From positions 1 to 64,000 of the forward strand of contig MU385993.1 in the NCBI GenBank assembly GCA_022497145.1: a stretch of DNA of 64,000 nt, given 5' to 3'. Numbering within the stretch: the stretch's first letter is position 1; each line of letters starts with the position of its first letter. The translations under genes were made by a program, and so were the position numbers. This DNA comes from Rostrohypoxylon terebratum (taxonomy: Eukaryota > Ascomycota > Sordariomycetes > Xylariales > Hypoxylaceae). Positions 11,054 through 21,623 of the stretch are shown piece after piece. The notes below the pieces were generated by a model. It did no database searches. It saw nothing but the letters and a program-made list of their open reading frames with translations, and was not told the origin of the DNA.

Positions 11054-12863
11054 GTGAAATTTGATATTGGAGGTGTTGTTAGATGTAGATGTGTGTACTT
11101 TGTAGACCGCTTGGAGTTGTAAGGCTTTTTTTTTCCTTACTGCGACCTGTGACATGCGACTTCGGCGGGAATAGGCGAAGATGCGTTCCAGTTTAGCAGG
11201 CCAATTAATTTCGTTCCAGCGGTAAGAGGTAGGTGTCTTGTAAGATTCCAGGTGCCCGTCCAGCAGCAAAATTGGATCGGACTTTCGTGGGGTGACGGGT
11301 AAGAATCAGCGGATACTACCGAGAAAGTGGCTGAGAATCAATTAAAATTCCATCCCCTGTTTCCCCTGGACTTTGCCTCAGGGGGGGTAGTACCTAGTAG
11401 TAATTTTCAGCTCGAACTTTCAGAGTGGCATAGGTGGCTGATAGGTACCGGTACCTAGGGTGGTGGAGACGACCGCCAAGTAGCACTTGGTCTGTGCGAT
11501 TTAGGAAGTGGAACCTTCCGTCAATAGTGTACGTAGTAGGAGTTGCCCAGACTGCGATTTCCATTTAAAAAGAATGACACATCAAATCCAACTTCTCCAC
11601 GAGATCGATCTACTTTAGACTTTTCAACCTTTCCAACTCTTACCAATACGGCGGTTATGTATGTTATAACCTTCGAAATGAGCAAGAAAAACCGATGACC
11701 TGCATAATACTATCACACTAGTACTACGAAGAACAGGAACCGTACGTACAGCTAAGAATCTGCATATACCTAATACGCCTAATACACCTAATACGTACAC
11801 CACAGGGGTTGGGCAACAATACTTCTCAACACTTTCACCCAAGTGGATCGATTCACCGCCGTACATTCTACCTCTATGGACCTATGGACACCTTCTGAGG
11901 CCCTTCTGAGGCCCTTCTGAGGCCGGTTATAACCTCGACTATAACGATTAACCGCATTAGTGACCGAGCTCCGTGCTTCTCCGTTGTCCCTTTTCCAATA
12001 GCCGTATTCGTCACTGTCTCCCGGTAGAGCTGGCCGGAACTGATCTAGCAACTGCCGGAGCTTGAATTCATCCAATGACCAAAAATACCGTTGAAGCTCC
12101 TACGTCCGGGATGATATCATACGGTGATAACCGGCTAGGTCTGTCCGGCTTCCGGTGACGATCGACCATGATCAATCCACCTAGTGGTGTTCATATTGCA
12201 TACTACTAACCTTCCGGAACGCGCGGTCCCTGATGAACTTCCGTTAGCTTTACGGGATGAGCAGTGATCTCTGCCATCAATAACGATAGGGCCTCAATTG
12301 ACTATTCCGAGGTCTAAGATTGAGGTTAGTAGGGATAATCTAGGTATCCTTGCGTCTTCTATTCCACGTGTTGTTGCAGCTTGTGTGCCGTGTTCGTCCT
12401 GCTGGATGTGGCCCTAAGTGAGGTGGAATCAATCCACCTAAAAGTAGGTACCTATACAATTTGTTGTTTCAAATTCCTATCGAGGCAGCAATTATTTGGT
12501 GTGTTTCTCGGAGTACGATGTCAACGCAAGTGCGAACCGTCTACAACAACTAGACACTTTACTTTCCTTCATTTAAAGCATGACAAATGCTTGCTTACCT
12601 AGTACTAGGTAGACAAGCACTTGATGTTCGAGACTGGAATTCGTGTGTTTTTGCTCTTTCTCTACAAGGTAGAACTCAGCCCTCCTCAAATCAAAAACAT
12701 CCCGAAGCATCTGTAAAGCCAAGACAGCAACAACTTCAACTTCTCTATTCCCTAGGTATTTCTCTTGTTCACCTGAACATCCTCATATCATATATCCCTA
12801 CAATCATGGTCCTTATAGACCCACTCCGGACCAAGTCAAAGTACTTAAGAGACAGACATAACA
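11054..12863. other. Intergenic region with a possible fossil coding stretch
   Basis: No intact gene was recognised. On the minus strand, about 11930-12090, a stretch reads like protein (ELQRYFWSLDEFKLRQLLDQ, then RPALPGDSDEYGYWK). It is preceded by TAG, lacks a start codon and runs into a short direct repeat at 11891-11923. It could be an isolated exon or a relic. CCTAGG/GGTACC palindromes occur near 11441-11460 and 12595-12612. The pyrimidine-rich DNA at 12650-12800 is probably the leader of the next gene. Confidence 0.4.
11891..11923. repeat. Three tandem copies of an 11-nt unit
   Basis: The unit CCTTCTGAGGC occurs three times in direct succession. It lies inside the possible fossil coding stretch on the minus strand and would encode a frame-shifting insertion, since 11 is not a multiple of 3. 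Confidence 0.85.
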
Positions 12864-14912
12864 ATGACCCATTCTCCTATCGTCGGTCGCACATCCGTCG
12901 GTCGTTGGGAAGACGGCAGATTCTACAGCGCACAATCGAGTCTCGTAGTCAGTCAGCATGCTAGTTTATCAATGGCACCGCGTAATCTCCAAGATGAGAC
13001 AACTCAGGCTCTGATGCCGTCGGAGCCCCTCGTCTCAATTTGTCAACCTGGCCGTCCCGTCCCTCTATCACCGCCAGAAGCCCCTCGTCCACCACTGGTA
13101 CGCGCGCCGAAGTCGAAATGGGCCATTCCTTTTCCCATACGTCACCAACATAATCCTAAACAACGACATTTTTGTCCGAAACCATTAGCTCGCCGCCTTC
13201 GTAGAACATATCACGGTCGATCAGATAGTGTTCCTTTACTCCAACCACTAAGAAGCGAGTCGGGTATAGATTCAATCGAATTTACTAAACCCCTGATTTC
13301 GTCCCCCGCGTCTCCGAGTGTAGATGGCTGGAACTCGGTACACAGCGGAAGCCAGTCTCCTCGTTCGGAGGGGTCGTATTTCTCAGACCCAATTAACATA
13401 GATCAACAAGGAACGGAGGCCATCGTTTCCGCCATCCGAGCCTACTTATCTGGCAGAAGACACAATGGTTGTTTGCCACAGTTGGGTGTATCGACGATCA
13501 ATGAGAATTATCCTCCTTCGAGACTTCAAACGGTTCAAGACGCTCTTCGAGGAAGCTCCTCGGGTCGCAGTGAGACGATAGCCGAGAATTATTTAGTTAC
13601 TACAAATGACATCGCGGGCATCTTAGATATCGTGATTACCGGAATCCGGAGTATTCACCGTGGTCCATCCGCAGCGAAATGTCTATCGATGCTGCTGCCC
13701 AAGGAGACGCTACCGAAACCGTCCCCTAAACTAAAGGGAATCATCCCAGGGTCGCCGACTATTGCTGATCCTGCTACAACAATCAGCTCCGTTCAGGCTT
13801 CCTTTAGTATCACTGGATGCTCTGGAAATCATAGACATTATCTCGATACCCCCAGAACTACGTTCGTATCTCGACAGAGCATTACCGAAGTTACCTAGGG
13901 ACGGTCTTTGGGTAATGCTTTTCAAGAAACAGATAGAAAGTTTGATATGAGCACTACTAAACCGTTAGAGGTCGTGCATGACGCGTCTACACGACATTCA
14001 TCCTTGCTTGCTTCTAAGCTGCCATCTCCAATGGATTCTAGATGGGTGAGCCCCACACTCAGTCCCCCAGTAGAAGAGCCCCCAGATATGCTAGGTCCTC
14101 GAGAGCAAAGACGTTCAGCGTCCGAACCGGTCAGCCCCAGGGCCTCTTCCGGCGATCTAAAATCCGGAGTTGGTCGCCGCCGCGATGGTCCTGGGCTTCG
14201 TTCGAGATCGTCTACGGCTGATTGGTTAACACCCTTGGGCTTATTTGGGGAATCCAACATGTCGCAACGTGGATCAATGATGTCAGATCTCTACGTTCTT
14301 GGTGTAGATGCCCATTCGGGAGCCAATACGCAAAAGCCGTTGGAAGTGCTCAAGGAACCACCACTCGTGGCCCCGGCTCCAATTGATGGTTTCCTGTTTA
14401 AGTCCAAGGGTCCACAATGGCCTACGCACAGGGGTGAAGGACCTGACGCGCTCCTCAAACCAGGCTCTGCAATCGGCGCCTCGACCCATCGACGCAAGAG
14501 TAGCTTCAGGCCAATAGAAAGTACAAAACCGCACACAAATCACGGGCTCTTGGACACTCTACGCCGATACAGTTTCATGCCTTTATCTGACCAGACGCCA
14601 GAGAACATCCGCGAAGCATCACCCCCGGCCCAGACATGCACCGATCTACAGCTACGAGAGGACGGAGGAAGAAAGCAATCTTCCAAAGATCTACTGCAAG
14701 AGATCCTCGACAAAAAACCGATGCCGAAGAAGCTATCGCGAAGATCATCACGGAAACCATCGCAACCGCACATTGAGAACCCGAACCGAAGCAGAACAGG
14801 CACAGCGTCGTCGCGGAAGAGTGGGATGGGTCGTATGTCGTGCTCCGAAGACCAGACGCCACATATTTGCATGGACGAACAGTTGACGTCTTTGAGTTCT
14901 GACACGGCTTAG
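12864..14912 (+). CDS. Ser/Pro-rich fungal protein, frame interrupted by one TAG
   Basis: Two long frames in the same phase are separated only by a TAG at 13896-13898. The first is 344 codons from the ATG at 12864 (MTHSPIVGRTSVGRWEDG). The second is open from 13899 to the TAG at 14910-14912, about 337 codons. Both parts are Ser/Pro/Arg-rich, mostly disordered, with many SP sites, and look like one protein of about 680 aa. A folded-looking part sits near residues 170-290 (TEAIVSAIRAYLSG... GILDIVITGIRSI). The last 120 residues are basic (KKLSRRSSRKPS). The stop could be a nonsense mutation (TGG to TAG fits the context ITEVT-x-G), a sequencing error, or be spliced out. For splicing, a second open frame at 13808-13911 reads SLDALEIIDIISIPPELRSY, and a candidate intron 13912-13970 (GTAATG, CTACTAAAC branch site, TTAGAG) returns to the downstream frame. 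An intron at 13807-13932 would also keep the frame. I do not recognise a named family. Confidence 0.6.
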
Positions 14913-15281
14913 TTCGAGTGATACTGGCCGACTATCGCGATTGCCTGCGTGTAGGTAGAATGGCGAAATCAGAATGACTATCACACACCAAGCTTTTGTC
15001 CATTCATGCCAACAGAGTCTATCAAATTTGTCAAGTGGGTATATACCGAAGATAAAGGGACATATTATACGAAATTTGTCTTAATTAATTATTGTTGCGT
15101 AGTAGGTAAGTAATTGTACTAGGAAGCCACATTTCACAAGGCCATAGGTTCTACTGCCCACCCTACGTTGCCCGTTTCTGGCACGCACGACACCTGGCCA
15201 ATATAATATCAATATCGGTTCCCTCGCATCGTCCACGCCAACCTCTCCTTCTCCAATTTTCCTCTTTTCCTACCAGTTGAT
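14913..15281. other. Intergenic region between convergent genes
   Basis: This is short, AT-rich DNA between two 3' ends. Nothing was recognised beyond probable UTRs. Confidence 0.5.
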
Positions 15282-15554
15282 TCACCGCTTCCACTGTCCC
15301 GCATTCTCGACCCCCTTCGACACGCTCTCAGCTCCGTTCTGCACGCCGGTGCCGACGGAGCCCAGCGCGTCGCCCACGGGCTTGCCGGCGGATCCCGTGG
15401 CGCTGGTGATGGTGTCGCCGAGCCCGCGGCCCGCGGCGCCAACCACGTTGCCCGCTGTGCGGCCGACGCCCCCCGCTACGTTGCCCACGGTGCTGGTGAC
15501 GAACTTGGCGGCGCCTGTTATGCCGGAGGATTGGGAGTTGTTTTCTAGAGGCAT
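15282..15554 (-). CDS. Small Gly/Ala/Val-rich repetitive protein, 90 aa
   Basis: The 90-codon frame starts with MPLENNSQSSGITGAAKF. It continues with repeats of the form G-x-x-V/A-G-x-x-x-G-x-x-x (TVGNVAGGVGRTAGNVVGAA, then TGSAGKPVGDALGSVGTGV) and ends ENAGQWKR. Small Gly-rich proteins of this kind are common in filamentous ascomycetes and recall LEA-like or hydrophilic stress proteins, but no function is established here. The DNA is clearly more GC-rich than its flanks, in keeping with coding sequence. It lacks a signal peptide and a strong membrane segment. The overlapping frames on both strands are composition shadows. Confidence 0.7.
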   Translation of the reverse strand: MPLENNSQSSGITGAAKFVTSTVGNVAGGVGRTAGNVVGAAGRGLGDTITSATGSAGKPVGDALGSVGTGVQNGAESVSKGVENAGQWKR

Positions 15555-15777
15555 GGTGTTGGTGGGTTGGATATGAGATTGGGTGGTTTAATGGTGTACA
15601 AGTAGATTGGATAGGTTGTGAATTTGTAGGTATAATTTGTGAGTCTTTGTCGATTGGGGCAAGGAGGTAGAGAGTTGGTTTTTCTATGGTTGTTCGGTAG
15701 CTGTTCAATTTCCAAGGTATTTGTATGTTTCCCATCTAGGTAGATGTGTAACATGTTGAGAGAATGGGATGAGGTGT

Positions 15778-15785
15778 GACGTCAT
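15778..15785. promoter_or_regulatory. CRE/ATF-type palindrome, with a second copy at 15877-15884
   Basis: TGACGTCA occurs twice within about 110 bp, starting some 225 bp upstream of the ATG of the 90-aa Gly-rich protein gene. This is the classical binding site of CREB/ATF-type bZIP factors (Atf1/AtfA in fungi, which act in stress responses). That would fit a stress-type small hydrophilic protein, but the link is inference. Confidence 0.4.
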
Positions 15786-16890
15786 GCCTTCCTAGAGCCA
15801 CCTCGATCATCGACGGTGAGGTGTCACAGACCAATCAACAGGACCAATTTAAAGAGCTCTATCCATGTATAACAGTGACGTCATGATAGAGCGGTTTTAT
15901 GCTGAAGTAAGATGAACAAGATTGATCCGTGGATCGGATCGCCTGGTTATTGTTACTTAATTTGTGCAACATTTACGAGACTTTCTACTGTCTTTTCTAA
16001 CGTCTAATCGTGATAAAGTTGGATTGCAAACCTTATGTTCGAATTCGAGGGAGCGGAAACAATGATGAGAACTTCGCGTGAAGACTGGGATCTCGCGGTT
16101 GATTGTATAGGGAATCAAGATCCCATACCCACTGCGCCCATAGAATCTCAGATAGCTTTTTCCGACCAAGACAAACACTTTCTGTCTTATAATTGCTATT
16201 TCATGTGGAATTCTTCCATTCTTCTGGTCCTTATCACAAGGTGTACATGCGGCCTCGGACATGTCAACCTACTAATGGTCCTATAGTTATCGCCAATGAC
16301 ATATCCCCAAAACCTTCCGGCGGTATGCCTTCTGTCGGAGATCTGAAATGAGCAACAATCTAGGTCTTTCATTACCAAATGATTTGTATGATAACAGACA
16401 GAATTACAAACAGACTGGGTCAATATAAATTTAGGAGATAAGGTTAGTGGTAGTCAGACCTAATATCGCCGTTTTGCTTTTGGTAGTGGCCCCTACAACG
16501 CCTAAATGTCAGGTATTTTAACACCGATGTTACCCACTTACCTAGGTCCTAGGTCCCAGGTCCGAGGTCAACATTCAAACACATCCACAATGTGGCACCG
16601 GCCGACAAATTAATCGTCTTTCCTAAGGGAGTTTACATAATATGTTTACATAGTTGGTATGCATACATGGTCGCGTTGAGTAGGACATCTGGAAACATTA
16701 TAGCAGGTAGCATGTTACGCAATTTACAATAGTATTTGGTAGAAGGTACAATACCTCCTAGATAAGTATCCGAATGCGGGGCTTGAGGTGCCCTGGTGCC
16801 TTCCCGCTCTGCATACACTAAATCCAAGCCCCGAAGCGATCATATGCCGGGAGAATGACAATCTTGCCTTCTCCGCTCTCCCATGAAGAG

Positions 16891-16900
16891 ATATTTAAGC
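16891..16900 (+). promoter_or_regulatory. TATA-like element upstream of the EthD gene
   Basis: ATATTTAAGC lies about 185 bp upstream of the ATG at 17083. It is followed by a long C/T/A-rich leader (about 16945-17080), the usual arrangement of a strongly expressed fungal promoter. Confidence 0.35.
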
Positions 16901-17082
16901 TGGGCACTTTCCTTCCAAGAACCAAAGAGCGAAAGAACGAGGTATAATCATCTCATCTCTAATCTCCCCAATTCTAACACTTTAACCTTCTTCATCCTCC
17001 CATAATCGGGTATACACACCAACAAACAATCACCTAACAACAAATATCTAAACCCTTCCGAACCACCGAACACGCGGCAAAA

Positions 17083-17391
17083 ATGGTAGCAACCGTATCC
17101 GTCGCCTACAAGGCAGGCAAGTTCGACATGGAATACTACCTCAAGACTCACATGCCCCTAGTCCAAAAGACCTGGGCACCCTTCGGCCTCAAGAGCTGGA
17201 AGGTCGTCCAATATACCGACCCCGAGTCCCCCTACGCCGTCCAGGCCCTGCTCGAGTGGGACGACTTGGCCCAGTGGGAGAAAGCCAGCACGTCAGCTGA
17301 GGCTGCCTCTGTTTTCGGCGATATCACTAACTTCACCGATGTGAAGCCGGATAAGCTGCAAGGGACGGTTGTCGGAGGCGCGAGCTGTTAA
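17083..17391 (+). CDS. EthD-domain protein, 102 aa
   Basis: This is a small ferredoxin-like alpha+beta barrel protein of the EthD family. It starts MVATVSVAYKAGKFDMEYYL and continues with KTHMPLVQKTWAPFGL, the family's conserved YxxxHxPL motif in which the His (His 23) is central. The middle has SWKVVQYTDPES and YAVQALLEWDD. The length of about 100 aa is standard and no intron is needed. EthD proteins are named from an ethyl tert-butyl ether degradation gene; fungal members are mostly uncharacterised and some act in aromatic polyketide processing. The codons are C-ending, and the leader is pyrimidine-rich, suggesting high expression. The neighbour is a 2OG oxygenase with its 3' end facing this gene's 3' end. 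Confidence 0.92.
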   Translation: MVATVSVAYKAGKFDMEYYLKTHMPLVQKTWAPFGLKSWKVVQYTDPESPYAVQALLEWDDLAQWEKASTSAEAASVFGDITNFTDVKPDKLQGTVVGGASC

Positions 17392-17792
17392 GACTTGGAA
17401 TTCTTGCTTAGGAATGGCTGGCGGACGCTTTGATGCTGAGGGTATTTGGATGAATTTTTAGGGGGGACGCTAAAGCCTGAACGCTGAGCTATGGACAGTA
17501 ATAAATTGGCATCAACGACGACTTTTCATCGAGAAGATAATTCTGGCTCTATATCGACATATTTCATGAGCTATAAACCGAAATCACTAGCACTGCTCGT
17601 TTGAAAGATATCGATACCTGGTACCAAGCTGCCTATAAGGTCCGCCGAGTCAACACCTGCAGTCTAATGCTTACGAAGTAATGAATCCTCAATTACAATT
17701 TCAAAGAACAAAACATCATATATGATACCATGTCCTTATTTCACATTTTCTTATAACTTAGGTACACGAATTCCCCTTCAAATTAGGTCGTG
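17392..17792. other. Intergenic region between convergent genes
   Basis: These 400 bp hold the 3' flanks of the EthD gene (+) and the 2OG oxygenase gene (-). No other feature was seen. Confidence 0.5.
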
Positions 17793-19048
17793 CTAATCGT
17801 AGTATTTCTGGTTTACACCCGCGATAATCTCCTTCTCCCGCTGGTCTACCAATCCCGTACGGAACCTATGATCTTTTGCGATTCGCGCCCTTGCCCATTC
17901 TGTCGTTCTCGTCAGCAAATTACCATTTATTCTTGCGACTCGTAAAAATGTAGGGTCCATACCTTCCGCGGTAACATCATGCGAAAAATGCTCCGTCTCT
18001 GACTGCAGACCAAGTCGCTGCAGCAACGGACTTGAGACAGGCTTGAGCAGGATATTCGCCTCCGGCCGCGCAAAATATATCAAGCTCAACCTAGGCTGGT
18101 TGGTTTGATCCTCAGGCGGTCTAATTACACGATGCACAGTACTCTTCAAATACCCTCCGCTTAAGAACTCCAGCGCATCCGCAATATTCACAATGATCGC
18201 ATCCCTCGGCGACCTAACGTACTGCCACCGTCCTTCAGGCGTCTGCACCTGCAACCCTGCAATCGGCTGGTGGAATAGGAAGGTTAAGGTGTTATAATCG
18301 GTGTGTCCCTTCGCCCAAATATTCCCAGCCTGCGCATCCGCCTCTGCCGACCGAGGGTGGTATTTCATGTACCTCAAGTACTCCAGCCCCTGCGCCTCAT
18401 ACCGATGCCGCTCGACCAAGTACTCCTCATCGATCTCAAGAACGTACGCGAATAGCCTGAGCAGCGGTAACAAAACGTCGTTATGAATCTTAAGCGAAAA
18501 GTCGCGGATCTCATCCCAATGGTCTTTGATGAGCTGAGGATGCGGACGCTCGTGCTCCGGTGTGAATTTCGGGATATTGTACCGCTCGTCGTTGTCACGG
18601 CCCGCGAGCTTGCCCGTCGATTGCGGTTTGTACCCCCGGAAATCACCTTTCGCGGTGTCGCAGGCGTATTGAAGCTTTTCTTCTAGGGGAAGTTGGAAGA
18701 ATGCTTCGCAGAGGGCGTACTGACGCCGCACTGATTCGTCCGAGAAACCGTGGCCCGTAACGTAGAAGAAGCCTGTGCCCTAGTCAGCCATGGCTCTAAA
18801 AAGGCATATAGGGGAGATTTATCTCACCATTCTTGTTGATGAACCTCAAGACTTGCTCCGCGAGCGCTTGCTTGCCCCCTGGCTGGTCGAGCTTAGAGAT
18901 ATCGAGCGCTTCTAGCTCGGCATACTCTACTATTCATAATACTGTCAGCAGTTGGACTCTTCGTACTGTCGGGTTCACACATACATTGTTCTTTAGTCTC
19001 ATTTGGATATTCATACGATAAAGGGGCTTCAACTCGTGATGGCGACAT
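17793..19048 (-). CDS. 2-oxoglutarate/Fe(II) oxygenase, isopenicillin-N-synthase-like, 381 aa
   Basis: This is a 2OG-Fe(II) dioxygenase of the DIOX_N/2OG-FeII_Oxy class. I model three exons: 18985-19048, 18828-18929 and 17793-18772, with two 55-nt introns (18930-18984, GTATGT...AATAG; 18773-18827, GTGAGA...CACAG). Splicing gives MSPSRVEAPLSYEYPNETK, then LEYAELEALDISKLD, then the family hallmark INKNGFFYVTGHGF. The iron ligands are His 212 and Asp 214 (KGHTDYNTLTFL) and His 269 (STVHRVIRPP). The 2OG-binding Arg-x-Ser is at 283-285 (PRLSLIYFARPE). The substrate cannot be told from sequence; relatives act on alkaloids, peptides and plant or fungal secondary metabolites. There is no signal peptide, so it is likely cytosolic. 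The start is the ATG that keeps the first exon in frame. Confidence 0.9.
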
Positions 19049-20429
19049 ATTTGACTGCGTATCTAGGTAGTCGACTAATAAGATTAATCTAGCATTTACT
19101 TCTGCATATTTCGAGTGTTGTCAAGCACATGAACAGTTCATTTATAATTCAGGTTGTCGGCATATACTCACTGAGCGGGGAAGTTGAGGTCTTGTTTGAT
19201 CCTACATCGCAATTATCCTCACGCGATATTTGACGAATGAAATCCTCATGAGATGGTGCAATTATGAGCCGTGAAGGCTACATCACAGCTACAGCTTTTT
19301 GAGTAATAAGTAAACACCACACAATGCCACAAACACCATACACAGCCATTTCACCAACTAGACGAGTCGGCGTCCAATCACACGCAGACCCATATTCTTG
19401 AATCCTCCCACGTGGAAGAATTCGTGCAGCAGTGCTCACGCTGTGGGGGTTCCGATGTTCATCGTGCATGAACTATTTCATAGCCAATGAAGCTCAGAAC
19501 AATTCTTGCCTTCGCAGCTTTTGGGTTGAAAACATAGATTGATTTGATGGCTTTGCCTTGCTGAGCCGTAATTTCTAAGGCTGTGCCGGCCACATGGGCA
19601 TATGAGCTAAGTTCCAAGGTTATGGACAGCCAATGAAGCTTAAAGCAGCTCGTCCCTTCACCATTGTTGAAATCTCAAGTACAACATTTTCCTATTTTGT
19701 AACCTATCTTGCGACATTCGAGTTGCTGAGCCGTAAATTCTGAGGCAGTGCTTACAACGTACTTGGTATATCGTGCCAGCCAATGAAACTGAGAATCGCA
19801 TGTGTCTTCGCAATAATTAGATTTGGTAGCCCCGGAGATAAAATTTTCCTAAAAGGCCGGACACCAGACATGAGCCGTAATTTCTGAGGTGGTGTCCGTG
19901 TCATTTGTAACCATGTGGCATTTGACATAAGTCTCATAGGCAGCCAATGAAGTTTGAAATAGCTCATCCATTCTTTCTGTCTGTAGATTCTGGCTGCATA
20001 GCCATGCAAAGAATGAGCCGTAATAAATGCTCTAGGTCTCTCGATGGCGTTTTCTCTTGATGTCCCAAGAATGTTGGAGAGGGAAACTCGGTTTTTAGAC
20101 CAGCACGACAGTTAAGCCTCGGTATCAATCGGAGAATTTAAGTACCCAAGTACCCCCGAGCAAGAGCGCTCAAGGCTTGCCGGGATATACTGGATTAACT
20201 AAGACAGTTTCTGTAAAACACCAACAAAACTTCCCCAGTCTGACTGGAGACTCAATTGTACGCAGCAAAAACCATCATGACCAAGTGAATAAAGCCGGCC
20301 TCGGGTCTAAACTATGGCCGTAATTCAATTCTTTCCTCCAAAACTTCTTAGTGATCAATTATACCGAGAATTAAATTAATCTTATCTTTTTGCCCTCTTT
20401 CAATTGATTCCAATCAACACAATCTTGAA
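19049..20429. other. Intergenic region dominated by a degenerate tandem repeat
   Basis: This holds the promoters of the 2OG oxygenase (-) and panB (+). Most of it is covered by the ~150-bp repeat described separately. No gene was recognised; short minus-strand frames at 19278-19469 and 19752-20009 do not keep frame across repeat units. Confidence 0.5.
19481..20023. repeat. Degenerate tandem repeat, ~150-bp period, about four units
   Basis: Two short motifs alternate. AGCCAATGAA occurs at about 19482, 19628, 19778 and 19942 (spacings 146, 150, 164). GAGCCGTAA occurs at about 19563, 19728, 19872 and 20015 (spacings 165, 144, 143), often continued as TTCTGAGG. A weaker copy, GAGCCGTGAAGGC, is at 19268. 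The DNA between the motifs has diverged more. The reading frame is not kept between units, so this is not a protein repeat. Confidence 0.7.
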
Positions 20430-21518
20430 ATGGCGCATTGCATTTTCAGGTCACGTGCCCTATTGTCATGCAGGGTCATGCAATCAAGTGATATCATTCT
20501 ATTCGCATCTACGAAGCCATTACCGTCGCTACGGCAGAGGCAAAAATTGCAGCAACAAAGATGGAGCTCCCACTCTCCCCTTGGCGCATCTCCGGATCCT
20601 CTCAAGAAGAAAGTAACTGTAGGAAGTATCCAATCTTTATATAGAAAGGGGGAACCCATTGCTGTGATGACGGCACATGATTTCCCGAGCGCACATGTCG
20701 CCGACGCCGCTGGAATGGATATCATACTCGTGGGCGACAGTCTAGCCATGGTCGCACTAGGCATGCAAGACACGAGCGAGGTGACGGTAGACGATATGCT
20801 CCTGCACTGCCGATCGGTGGCGCGCGCCACCAGATCCGCCTTCACAGTAAGACCACACCGTAACTTGTGGATTATGTGAGATGCGAAAGGCTAATGATAA
20901 TAAAAGGTCGGAGACCTCCCAATGGGGTCATATGAAATCTCACCCGAGCAAGCTCTAGAAACGGCCATACGATTCATCAAGCATGGTCGCGTTCAGGGTA
21001 TTAAGCTGGAAGGCGGCAAAGAGATGGCCCCGACTATTTCGAAAATAACCCAAGCCGGCATACCCGTCTTAGCACACATCGGTCTCACACCCCAACGTCA
21101 GAACGCCTTGGGAGGTTTTAGGGTCCAGGGGAAGACATCGAAGGGCGCAATGAGGGTTCTCGAAGATGCGTTAGCTGTTCAGGAAGCCGGCTGCTTCGGC
21201 ATGGTCTTAGAAGCCGTCCCGGCAGAAGTTGCTAGCATCATCACGCAGAAGCTTTCTGTACCAACCATCGGTATTGGTGCCGGAAATGGGTGTGCTGGTC
21301 AGGTGCTCGTCCAAGTCGATATGTCCGGGTACTTCCCGCCAGGTCGTTTCATTCCCAAGTTTGTGAAGCAATTTGGTAATGTCTGGGCGGAGAGCCTGCG
21401 AGCGATCGAGTCGTATCGAGAAGAGGTGAAGACGCGACAATACCCGGCCAAGGAACATACCTATCCGATCCCTCGGGAAGAACTAGAAGCATTTGCGAGG
21501 GAGGCAGAAAAGTTATAA
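20430..21518 (+). CDS. panB: Ketopantoate hydroxymethyltransferase (PanB), 342 aa
   Basis: This makes ketopantoate from alpha-ketoisovalerate and 5,10-methylene-tetrahydrofolate, the first committed step to pantothenate and coenzyme A. There are two exons, 20430-20846 and 20907-21518, with a 60-nt intron (GTAAGA...AAAAG) that splits F-T|V-G-D-L-P-M-G-S-Y in phase 0. The signature VTVGSIQSLYRKGEPIAVMT is followed by AHDFPSAHVADAAGMDIILVGDSLAMV; Asp 103 is in the metal-binding GDS motif. Downstream are the family blocks KLEGG, PVLAHIGLTPQ and IGIGAGNGCAGQVLVQVD. About 60 residues precede the enzyme domain. They are Arg/Ser/Leu-rich with RWSSHS, a likely mitochondrial targeting peptide. The gene's 3' end is only 105 bp from that of ATG12. 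Confidence 0.96.
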
Positions 21519-21623
21519 CGCGAAACCCTGACTTTGAGCCTTTTTTTTTAAATTTACTACATCAGCATGAGCAAGGCGTGTGAGCATTTTCACGGAGAGC
21601 ATGTTCATTGCAACTAGCACAGC

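Larger units (their letters stand above)
15555..17082. other. Intergenic region
   Basis: This holds the promoters of the 90-aa gene (-) and the EthD gene (+). It has a run of CCTAGGTC-type repeats at 16541-16568. The pair TGACGTCA at 15778-15785 and again at 15877-15884 is a perfect CRE/ATF-type palindrome 99 bp apart, upstream of the 90-aa gene. No gene was recognised. Confidence 0.5.

Noticed and set aside
16541..16568. A terminal repeat of a mobile element, from the CCTAGGTC repeats
   Set aside because: No partner repeat, target-site duplication or transposase lies within reach. Similar motifs are scattered through all the intergenic DNA.
20414..20845. A 143-codon minus-strand frame
   Set aside because: It is the antisense shadow of panB exon 1.
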